A stretch of 64,000 nt of DNA, from positions 1,798,001 to 1,862,000 of the forward strand of contig NZ_CP090960.1 of assembly GCF_021611515.1 (NCBI RefSeq), in the 5' to 3' direction. The notes under the pieces were generated by a model. That model saw only the letters and a list, made by a program, of their open reading frames with translations, was not told where the DNA came from and searched no databases. Made by a program: the position numbers and the translations under genes. Source of the DNA: Mariluticola halotolerans. Its GTDB lineage: Bacteria; Pseudomonadota; Alphaproteobacteria; Rhizobiales; Devosiaceae. The stretch's first letter is position 1, and each line of letters begins with the position of its first letter. This document shows positions 1 to 7,080 of this stretch, in pieces.

Positions 1-879
1 GGTGGCTTTCCAGCCGAAGCGGCCGAGCACCAGTTCGCCTGTGGTTTTGTCCAGCACCCAGCTGGGACGTCCTGAAATACCATCGCCGTCAGCATCATCA
101 GGATCTGCATTGGCGAGAATATCGGCGGGATGAATTTGCTCGATCAGGCCCAGCCCGATCATCGGCGAGGCTATGCGCGGTGACAAAAGAATATCCGGGT
201 CCGGATCGCCATAGCCGGGATTTTCAAACGTATAGGTTGGCTGGCGGAGGCTGACGACCGTCCCATCGGCCAGTTCAACCGGTACTTCCTCATAAGAAAT
301 CCCCATGTCGCCCTCGGCCTTGAAGCCGGGAATGGCACGGTTTTGCAATTGTCCGCCATAAATGGGGGCTGGCACATTCTGCCATTCCCGGCTGGCGAGT
401 TTGGCTTTCTCTTCGTCGGTTTTGGGTGGCACCGAGAGCCGCAAGAAAAGCGAGGTCGCCTTTTCGCCCTCGGTATCGGGCGCGCGGCCGCGACCGTCCT
501 TGACGTGGCAGGATTGGCACGACCGAGCATTGAACAGCGGCCCCAATCCGTCAGAGGCAAGCGTTGAGGATGGTGACGACACCCAGAGCTTGCGGAACAG
601 GGCATTGCCGAGCTTGAAAGTCTCTTCCTGCTCAAACGAAAGATTTTCGGAGAAATGCGAAAAGGCGTCACGGTTCACTTCGGCAGTTGAAGTGGTGGCC
701 CCGGCCTGCTTGGCCTCGAAACGCTCTGCTTTCGAAAAATCGCTCGTTGGCTTTGTGACACTGGTGACCCGCCCCCGGTCTTTGGGGGTCAGGTCATCTC
801 GTACGGGATCTGCCGCAAACCCATGCGCGGCAGTCGCAATGATAACGCCTGCTGCGAAAATTACGGGACTGCACTTCAT
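1..879 (-). CDS. DUF1111 family di-heme cytochrome c (thiol oxidoreductase / peroxidase-like), cut by window edge
   Basis: The reading frame runs open from an ATG at 879 to the window edge, giving 293 codons; the C-terminus is outside. Residues 1-23 look like a Sec signal peptide ending at GFAA, so the protein is probably periplasmic. A heme c motif CQSCH lies at residues 121-125. DUF1111 proteins usually carry a second heme motif nearer the C-terminus, which cannot be seen here. A weak GGAG lies about a dozen bases upstream of the start. It is the last gene of the iron block on this strand, 58 bp after bacterioferritin. Family members often sit beside imelysin genes, as here, and are thought to serve periplasmic redox steps in iron handling; that role is inference. 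Confidence 0.85.
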   Translation of the reverse strand, partial: MKCSPVIFAAGVIIATAAHGFAADPVRDDLTPKDRGRVTSVTKPTSDFSKAERFEAKQAGATTSTAEVNRDAFSHFSENLSFEQEETFKLGNALFRKLWVSSPSSTLASDGLGPLFNARSCQSCHVKDGRGRAPDTEGEKATSLFLRLSVPPKTDEEKAKLASREWQNVPAPIYGGQLQNRAIPGFKAEGDMGISYEEVPVELADGTVVSLRQPTYTFENPGYGDPDPDILLSPRIASPMIGLGLIEQIHPADILANADPDDADGDGISGRPSWVLDKTTGELVLGRFGWKAT

Positions 880-937
880 AAGCTTTTACTGCTCCAGATT
901 ATCGGCCGCCGCAAAAGCCCGATCGGGTTATGGCAAC

Positions 938-1423
938 CTATTCGGCGTCCAGCGAAGTCCCGGCATTGAGCTGGCCATAGCTCACCTCTCCCAGCTTGTC
1001 CAAAAGCGCCAGCTGGGTTTCAAGAAAATCGATATGGCCTTCTTCGTCCGTCAGCAATTCCTCAAAGAGTCGCATGGAGACGATGTCGCCCTTTTCGTGA
1101 CAAATCTCGCGGGAGTTCGCGTAGCTCGCCCGCGCTTCATGTTCACCTGCCAGATCCGCCTCGAGCACCTCGCGCACCGACTGACCGATCTTGAGGGGCG
1201 CAACCTGCTGCAGATTTGGATGGCCTTCAAGAAAGATGATCCGCGCAACAAGCTTGTCGGCGTGATGCATTTCCTCGATCGATTCAGCCCGTTCTTTCTG
1301 TGCCAGTTTTGTGTAACCCCAATCCTCCAGCAGCCGGAAATGCACCCAATACTGGTTGACTGCCCCGAGCTCGAGAAACAGCGCTTCGTTCAGCCGTTCG
1401 ATAACCTTGTCGTCCCCGCGCAT
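938..1423 (-). CDS. bfr: Bacterioferritin, heme-containing iron storage ferritin
   Basis: This 161-residue protein has the normal length for bacterioferritin, a 24-subunit cytoplasmic cage that oxidises ferrous iron and stores it as mineral. The dinuclear ferroxidase ligands are all present: E18, E51, H54, E94, E127 and H130. Met52, the axial heme ligand between subunits, is present in [10 protein letters not shown]. The start has a good GGAGAGG ribosome binding site. The start codon lies inside the upstream bfd reading frame, so the two genes overlap by about 140 bases in different frames and may be translationally coupled. Its partner ferredoxin Bfd, which releases iron by reducing the core, is immediately upstream. 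Confidence 0.95.
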   Translation of the reverse strand: MRGDDKVIERLNEALFLELGAVNQYWVHFRLLEDWGYTKLAQKERAESIEEMHHADKLVARIIFLEGHPNLQQVAPLKIGQSVREVLEADLAGEHEARASYANSREICHEKGDIVSMRLFEELLTDEEGHIDFLETQLALLDKLGEVSYGQLNAGTSLDAE

Positions 1424-1700
1424 GGCGTTTCCTCTCCATTTTCGTTTGCAAACCGGATAGCCGGTCGCGAAGGTCGATCACCTCATGCTCCGGTGTTTCC
1501 AGCGCACGATGATAACCTTCTACAACACGTATTATAGTGTCGACGATCGAGGGAAGACACCCACAGCATTTTCCGCGCTTTTCCAGCACGCTGAACACCA
1601 TGGCCGGCACGATGAGACGCCAGGGATCTTCATCCAGCAGACCGGTGATGACCTGCTCGATTTCCTTGCTGGAGATGATATTGCAGTGACATACAAGCAT
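1284..1700 (-). CDS. bfd: Bacterioferritin-associated ferredoxin, with C-terminal run-on into bfr
   Basis: The N-terminus carries the Bfd [2Fe-2S] ligands: C4 and C6 in CHC, and C45/C48 in KCCGC. Bfd docks on bacterioferritin and passes electrons for iron release. The start at 1700 places CHC at the usual positions; an ATG at 1721 is possible but neither has a convincing ribosome binding site. Bfd-like sequence ends around residue 92, close to where bfr starts, yet the frame stays open for about 46 more codons inside bfr. That tail is an out-of-frame reading of bfr and looks non-native, so a lost stop codon or a sequencing frameshift is likely. The functional part is probably residues 1-92. 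Confidence 0.8.
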   Translation of the reverse strand: MLVCHCNIISSKEIEQVITGLLDEDPWRLIVPAMVFSVLEKRGKCCGCLPSIVDTIIRVVEGYHRALETPEHEVIDLRDRLSGLQTKMERKRHARGRQGYRTAERSAVSRARGSQPVLGAFPAAGGLGLHKTGTERTG

Positions 1701-1710
1701 TGAATGCGCG

Positions 1711-1753
1711 CCAAAAAGCAAAAGGGACCGAGCGGCATATGCGCCGCCCGATC
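1711..1753 (-). terminator. Intrinsic terminator or attenuator between imelysin gene and bfd
   Basis: On the minus strand an 11-bp stem (arms 1743-1753 and 1726-1736, two G-U pairs, loop 1737-1742) is followed by CCCTTTTGCTTTTT. It lies just after the imelysin stop and only about ten bases before the bfd start, so bfd-bfr transcription needs either read-through or a promoter hidden near the stem. Confidence 0.7.
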
Positions 1754-1761
1754 ATTGTTGA

Positions 1762-3048
1762 TTACTGGAATACAGCGTCCGGGCTATCAAGGCTGTCAGA
1801 ACCTTCAATGCTGACATCGCCGAGATTGAGCGCGGTCACGATGCGCTCAATTGACGTGGTCTGGTCGACCAGCGCGTCAATTGCCGCCATCACCGTCGCA
1901 TTGCCCTCATCATTGGCTTCGCCAATCATCTGGTCATACGCTTCAACGGTTTCGGCACGGGTCACCATGTCCCCCATGCGCGCCATCGTGATGGAAAGCT
2001 TGGCCTTCAGCTCTTCATCAAGCGCTGCGTCGGTATTGGCGACATAGGCAGAGAGCGAGGGGCCTTCAACAACCGAACCATCCACACGGGTATACTGGCC
2101 GAGATAGACATTCTGAATGCCCTTGGCGTCATAGTAATGCGAGTTGTGCGTGTTGTCGGAGAAGCAATCATGCTCTTCCTCGGGATCATGCAGCAGCACA
2201 CCAAGCTTCATGCGCTCACCGGCAAGTTCACCGTAAGAGAGTGAGCCCATGCCGGTCAGAATGGTGGCAATGCCGTCGTTATCATTGCCATTGACCACCG
2301 CATTGCGCGCTGCGCCGCCTTCCTGCCAGTTTGCGGTCATTTCCTCGAGGTCCGCGATCAGCAAGTCGGTTGCCGCACTCAGATACTGGCCGCGGCGGTC
2401 ACAATTGCCATTGGTGCAATCGGTCAGGCTGAAATCCGTCGCGGGCCGCGTGCCTGCGCCGGCATCCGTCCCATTGAGGTCCTGCCCCCAAAGCAAAAAC
2501 TCGATGGCGTGGTAGCCGGAAGCGACATTGGCCTCGTTCCCCCCTGCTTCATGCAGCATTTCGGCGATTGCCTCGGGCGTGATCTCGGGCACTTCAATTT
2601 CTTCGCCATTGATCAGCAGTTTGCCGCCAGCGATGACATTGGCCGTGTAAAGCTCATTGCTGTCGCTCTCGGTGCCGTAAGAAGGGTCGACATAATCAAT
2701 CAGGCCCTCATCCAGCGGCCAGGCATTTACCTTGCCTTCCCAGTCATCGACGATGGCATTGCCAAAGCGATAGGCTTCGGTCTGCTGATAGGGGTTGCGG
2801 GCGGCCAACCAGGCTGCACGGGCGGCAGCGAGCGTCTCTTCAGTGGGGTCGGCCAGCAGGGCCGCGACAGCCGTTTTCAGTTCCTTTGCCGTTGTCAGCG
2901 AATCCTCATACCCGGCGGCGGCAATATCGGCATAAGTTTTCAGAACTGCGCTTGCCGATACCGTCTCAGCCAGAACCGAGGGACTGGTGAGTGCGGTTGT
3001 GCCGAGCGTCAGGGCGATCAGGCCAGCGCGTAACAGGGATCTGGTCAT
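1762..3048 (-). CDS. Imelysin family iron-regulated periplasmic protein
   Basis: The 428-residue product starts at 3048, chosen because GGAAGGAG lies seven bases upstream; an ATG 24 bases further up lacks such a site. Residues 1-28 form a signal peptide ending in SVLAE. The imelysin signature GxHxxE is present as GYHAIEFLLWG at residues 178-188. Imelysin-like proteins (ICMP, IrpA, and the M75 domain of EfeO) are induced by iron limitation in several bacteria and are thought to bind iron or cooperate with redox partners at the membrane; there is no proven peptidase activity. An Irr-type box lies about 215 bp upstream. It heads the iron block and is followed by a terminator-like hairpin before bfd. 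Confidence 0.92.
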   Translation of the reverse strand: MTRSLLRAGLIALTLGTTALTSPSVLAETVSASAVLKTYADIAAAGYEDSLTTAKELKTAVAALLADPTEETLAAARAAWLAARNPYQQTEAYRFGNAIVDDWEGKVNAWPLDEGLIDYVDPSYGTESDSNELYTANVIAGGKLLINGEEIEVPEITPEAIAEMLHEAGGNEANVASGYHAIEFLLWGQDLNGTDAGAGTRPATDFSLTDCTNGNCDRRGQYLSAATDLLIADLEEMTANWQEGGAARNAVVNGNDNDGIATILTGMGSLSYGELAGERMKLGVLLHDPEEEHDCFSDNTHNSHYYDAKGIQNVYLGQYTRVDGSVVEGPSLSAYVANTDAALDEELKAKLSITMARMGDMVTRAETVEAYDQMIGEANDEGNATVMAAIDALVDQTTSIERIVTALNLGDVSIEGSDSLDSPDAVFQ

Positions 3049-3369
3049 TCGTGTGTCTCCTTCCGGGGGCAAGGCCCGGGTTTCAGGTCACCCGTTGGTG
3101 GAAGGAAAAGCACTAAAAGCCCAAGAATCTGGCGTTGGGCGTACCAGCCGCATGGGCCGATGCTTCCGCTTCGATCAACGGGATTAAAGGTCCCGCCATC
3201 AAGTTGGCTGAGGCATTGCTATCGGCGTGATTGGCTCAAATCAAGTTATTTTTCAATAGCTTAGAACAGTTCTAAACTACAGGCCATTGATACCGAGCGG
3301 AAAAACCACGCCCCCAAGCCGACGCTCATTACTCCGGCTCTGATGAGAGGGCGACAATGTTTAGTCTTT
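3049..3369. other. Intergenic region upstream of the imelysin gene
   Basis: This 321-bp gap holds no credible gene. It contains the Irr-type palindrome at 3261-3275 and the imelysin ribosome binding site. I could not place a convincing -10/-35 pair. Confidence 0.7.
3261..3275. promoter_or_regulatory. Candidate Irr-type iron control element (ICE)
   Basis: A perfect 15-bp palindrome TTAGAAC-A-GTTCTAA is centred at 3268. It closely resembles the TTTAGAA-N3-TTCTAAA element bound by the heme-responsive regulator Irr in Hyphomicrobiales and Rhodobacterales. It sits upstream of the minus-strand imelysin gene, a typical iron-regulated target. Binding by Irr is inferred; the irr gene is not in this window. 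Confidence 0.7.
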
Positions 3370-6030
3370 TCAGGCGCCTATGATCGACCAGAAGCCAAGC
3401 CGCTTTTTGGCCAGATGCAACATCAGCACACATGTGCCGATTGTTACCATGGCTGTCGCGATTGCCGCCCCGATTGCACCAAAGGCGAAGATCAAAATGA
3501 TATTCAGCACAATATTGGCCAACATGCTGACCAGCACGATTCTGGCGACGGCATTCTGTTCACCGGTCATTGAGAGGGTGAACTTGAGTGGGCCCATTGC
3601 TGCCTGCACGACCAGACCGAATGTGAGCACCAAAAGAATGGGCCATGCGGCGGTGAATTCGGCACCGAACAGCGCCAATGCACTGCCGCCGAAAATTGCA
3701 AGCACTGCCGCAATGAGGGCCGTGGGATAGAATGACTGTGCGATAAAGCGGCGTGACAGCGCCTTGATCGCCGCCTTGTCGTCACGGGCGAAGGCGGCGG
3801 CAATTGGCTTGGCGGCGGCGGATGACACCGCGATATGCACGAAGGCAACTGTCGCGGCGACTTTGGCGGCAACATAATAAAGCCCCACCACATCCATGGG
3901 CACGAAGAACTGCAGGATGATGATATCAGCAAACGACAGGAACAGCGTGTTGCCTTCGACAAGTGTTAGGGGCACGGCGGTGCGCACCCAGTTTCGCGTG
4001 TCCCATTGGGGCGTGGCATCGCCAAGATAGCCCCTCAGGCGCGTCGTGATCATTTGCCATTGGGTCAGAACCACCAGCGCAGATGCCGCAAGCGTGAGGC
4101 CCAGCGCACCGGCTGCATCAAGTGGCCAGGCCAGAGCCAGCGCAGCGAGAGCCAGTACAAACAAAACCGCAGGTCGCAACACAAAGCCGGGCGCATAGGC
4201 AAGCAATTGCCATCCCGCGCCACGGGCCACACCCTTGCCCAGTTCGGTAAAGGCAAAAAGCGGTAAGCAGACAGCCCCCACCAGTGCGGCGGGCACTAGC
4301 GCAGGTGGCGCAAACATGGCGGCTGCACCACCCATCAACATGGCGAAAATCAATGCCGCTGCGCCGACAAACCCGGTTGTCACCCGCAGAAATGCACGGG
4401 CATGGCCCGCATTGTCACGTTCCATATAGGTGGCAAGAAACCGGGTTGAAGCCATTGTGAAACCGAGTGGTGCCAGCCCACCGAGAACAATCACCCAGGT
4501 CCAGATCGCGGCATAGGTGCCAAATTCGGCGGCACCGAGGGCACGCGCCAAAACGATGTTCAGCGCAAAGCCGACACCAACGCCAGCAATCCGCGCGAAC
4601 AGGGTTTTAACGCTGTCATTACCCCAGAGACGCGCCAGCGGACTGGCTTTGACCGGCACCGCCTTCCCTTGCTGCGCGGTATCATCAGCAAGATCGGCAA
4701 ACATGCGCTCCTCGCTGGTGATGCCGAGACCTTGCGTCCGGCGTTCAGGACCACCATCGGATTGCCAACGCACCCGGTCGAGCAGACGTTTGGGGGCTGT
4801 CACATGAGCGGCGAGGCCGGGGACCATATCGTCGGTCGCCAGTTCGTCCACGTCTTCCTTGCGGCAGAGCCAGCTCCAGCCCCGTCGCGCAATCTCACCC
4901 AGAACCAGGAATGGTTTTGAAAAAGCACTGATTTCCGGGTCGCCGAGAAGATGCAATATGGATTGCAGGGAGTTCGAGCTGCGCGCGCCGTGCTGATAGG
5001 TATCCGGCACATCCACCTCACCGGTGACCATCATGTCGTACAGTTTTGCGGGGAAATCGATCCCGGCGGCAATGGCAAGTGCCACTGACCCCCAGAAACG
5101 CGCATTGACCTCAAGCAATACCCAGTCGCCGGTCGCCTTTTCCTGGCGGAACTCAAACATGGCAACGCCATTGAGCTTTGTCGCCAGCGCGATCTTTTTG
5201 CAGGCAGCGAACATTTCGGGATCGAGCGGTTCACTTATCCGCATCGAACTGGCACCGCCGCCGGGCTTTTCGCGCAGCCGGCGATGCTGGAAGGCAACGA
5301 GAATTTCGCCATTCCGGGCCAGAACGGAAATGCCCAGCCCGGTGCCGTGGCCAGAAGCAGGAAAACCGGACTCGACAAGGAAATGGTCCCGATTGGTGAT
5401 ATCTGCCAGAACGGCATCAGCGGCTTGCGCGCTTTCGACCGCGGTCACGCTGCCCCTGTCGGACAGGTTTTCCAGCGTATAGGACTGACGGGACTTGATA
5501 TAAAGTGGCGTGCCAAGATCAGCCACAAGGCTCGCTCCGGTATCCGTTTCGGACAGCGCGCGGCCTCTGGCGACCGACACCTGACATGCCTCAGCCACCG
5601 CCCGGGTCTCCAGCTTGTCGAACAGGCGCGTCATGGCCGCGTCGCCGGGATAGGCGAGCACGCCCTCTGCGAACGCTGATCTGCTTTGCCATAACGGCAA
5701 TAGCGAGCGTTCAGAGCAGGGGATAATCAGATCATAAGCGTAAGTGGCATCGAGCGCCTGCACAGCTTCAACCCATGCGCATGTATCCGGCTCAATGCGG
5801 GGCAAATGGTGCGTTGCGGCGACAAACCGGGATTTGAGCGCTGGCGCGTGCCAGTCGAACGGCGCGGCATGCACTTCAAGACCCTTGCGCCCCAGCGAGC
5901 GGACAATGGCCAGAAAGGATTGTGCATCGTCGCCAATGACCAGAACCCGGCCCGATCGCGCGGTCGTCCGATTCTGCCTATCTGTCTCTGCAGATTTGTT
6001 TTTTTTATTCTTGGCGTCAGGTGCGGCCAT
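3370..6030 (-). CDS. ATP-grasp / polysaccharide flippase-like fusion protein
   Basis: This 886-residue protein has two unrelated halves. Residues 28-340 form an ATP-grasp ligase module: a Rossmann-like pre-domain (RVLVIGDDAQSF), a central nucleotide region and the metal-binding EVNARFWGS at 307-315 with E307 and N309. Residues 340-464 are a linker with few features. Residues 465-886 are a multi-spanning membrane module typical of Wzx/RfbX-type flippases of the MOP superfamily, opening with LNIVLARALGAAEFGTY. AGGAG lies eight bases before the start. ATP-grasp enzymes join carboxylates to amines or thiols; flippases move lipid-linked glycans across the inner membrane. Neither a substrate nor glycosyltransferase neighbours are visible. 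The two domain calls are solid; the joint function is unknown. Confidence 0.85.
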   Translation of the reverse strand: MAAPDAKNKKNKSAETDRQNRTTARSGRVLVIGDDAQSFLAIVRSLGRKGLEVHAAPFDWHAPALKSRFVAATHHLPRIEPDTCAWVEAVQALDATYAYDLIIPCSERSLLPLWQSRSAFAEGVLAYPGDAAMTRLFDKLETRAVAEACQVSVARGRALSETDTGASLVADLGTPLYIKSRQSYTLENLSDRGSVTAVESAQAADAVLADITNRDHFLVESGFPASGHGTGLGISVLARNGEILVAFQHRRLREKPGGGASSMRISEPLDPEMFAACKKIALATKLNGVAMFEFRQEKATGDWVLLEVNARFWGSVALAIAAGIDFPAKLYDMMVTGEVDVPDTYQHGARSSNSLQSILHLLGDPEISAFSKPFLVLGEIARRGWSWLCRKEDVDELATDDMVPGLAAHVTAPKRLLDRVRWQSDGGPERRTQGLGITSEERMFADLADDTAQQGKAVPVKASPLARLWGNDSVKTLFARIAGVGVGFALNIVLARALGAAEFGTYAAIWTWVIVLGGLAPLGFTMASTRFLATYMERDNAGHARAFLRVTTGFVGAAALIFAMLMGGAAAMFAPPALVPAALVGAVCLPLFAFTELGKGVARGAGWQLLAYAPGFVLRPAVLFVLALAALALAWPLDAAGALGLTLAASALVVLTQWQMITTRLRGYLGDATPQWDTRNWVRTAVPLTLVEGNTLFLSFADIIILQFFVPMDVVGLYYVAAKVAATVAFVHIAVSSAAAKPIAAAFARDDKAAIKALSRRFIAQSFYPTALIAAVLAIFGGSALALFGAEFTAAWPILLVLTFGLVVQAAMGPLKFTLSMTGEQNAVARIVLVSMLANIVLNIILIFAFGAIGAAIATAMVTIGTCVLMLHLAKKRLGFWSIIGA

Positions 6031-6264
6031 GTCTTTAACTCCTGCCGCGTTTTAACCAGCGCGCGGTTTCAAACTCATTAAAGATTGCGAATACCTCACC
6101 TTCCACGGACATGAATGCAGACACGGTTTCGTGAAGAACACCGCGTTCGCCGGTGACATCCGGACAACAATTATGCTTTCAGGCCTTACAAAGCCGAAAC
6201 ATGCAACTAAATTATTGGTAACATTAGGGTTTTATTGGATCGACTGGTATTATCACCCCGGCGA

Positions 6265-6924
6265 TCACGCGTCGTCGCCAGCACCGCTTTTAGGCAATTG
6301 CCGAAAGAAATCCGCATAGCCCTGACTGCGGGTTGCATTGAGGATTTCGGCCAGTTGCGCCACCGGTTCGTTCGACCAGTCAGCGCGCAGATCGACGGCG
6401 GGATAGGGTTCACTGGTATATACTTTTAATGCCGCCGAGCGGATACCCCGATAATCTCCACCTTCAGCGGCGCCCGCCCGCAAAGCTGCGAGAAGCCTGT
6501 CTTCAAAGGGTTGCGTGCCAGAAGCCTGATAGGCTTCCAGCATGGCTTCAAACACATGGGTGCTCACAAGCATATTTCCGGCAACGCCCACCCCATCGGC
6601 CACCAGCGCGCCGCTGGCAGCTTCTGCCTTGCTGCCTGTCCAGGCAACCGCTGGTCCCGTTGTGCCAATGATCACGCATTGGCGGCTTTCGCGCCCGGCA
6701 TCTGCCGCCGTCAGCTGGTCCAGCACCTTTTGCGCAGACACGCCGCTTCCCAGCAAATCCAGCCCGATGCTGCCGTAAAGAGGATTGGTCAGGCTTTGGG
6801 TTGCAATCGCGCCAACACCAGCACGGGCATGGGGCACCAGAGAGCCCACCACCGGACCGCCAGTGGCCGTGGCAACGCCAAAAGCCCCCGTGTCCGTGTC
6901 TCTGGCTACGATAGAAAACGTCAT
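6265..6924 (-). CDS. DUF1028 family protein, putative Ntn-type hydrolase
   Basis: The 219-residue product opens with MTFSIVARD and contains VATATGGPVVGSLVPHARAG, both typical of DUF1028. Members have an Ntn-hydrolase-like fold, and removal of Met1 would leave Thr2 at the N-terminus as a possible nucleophile; catalysis is unproven here. There is no signal peptide, so it is cytoplasmic. It is transcribed divergently from an oligopeptide-type ABC operon and shares with it a region holding a large inverted repeat, suggesting joint control. A sensible idea is amide hydrolysis of the imported compound, but the substrate is unknown. The ribosome binding site is a modest AAGG. Confidence 0.85.
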   Translation of the reverse strand: MTFSIVARDTDTGAFGVATATGGPVVGSLVPHARAGVGAIATQSLTNPLYGSIGLDLLGSGVSAQKVLDQLTAADAGRESRQCVIIGTTGPAVAWTGSKAEAASGALVADGVGVAGNMLVSTHVFEAMLEAYQASGTQPFEDRLLAALRAGAAEGGDYRGIRSAALKVYTSEPYPAVDLRADWSNEPVAQLAEILNATRSQGYADFFRQLPKSGAGDDA

Positions 6925-6957
6925 CTGGCCTTGATGCCCGGTTTTTTCACAGAGGTC

Positions 6958-7005
6958 AATTTATCAGCATAAATTGGTTGCGTCATCTATTTATGCTGAT
7001 AAATT
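6958..7005. promoter_or_regulatory. Perfect 17-bp inverted repeat, candidate double operator
   Basis: AATTTATCAGCATAAAT at 6958-6974 is exactly complementary to ATTTATGCTGATAAATT at 6989-7005, with a 14-bp spacer. Each arm is also nearly self-palindromic (ATTTAT-N4-ATAAAT), so this looks like two inverted operator sites for a dimeric regulator, not a terminator. It lies between divergent genes for the DUF1028 protein and the binding protein. The GntR regulator at the end of the plus-strand operon is the obvious candidate binder, by inference only. Confidence 0.75.
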
Positions 7006-7080
7006 AACTGGTGATCGGTCGCCGAAACCGGTCTCTACATCCGGGCGGCCGGCGCAGCTTATGCCGCCAAGGAGGTAGTC

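Noticed and set aside
362-1537. Plus-strand open frame of 391 codons
   Set aside because: It covers the antisense of DUF1111, bfr and bfd, all of which carry conserved cofactor motifs.
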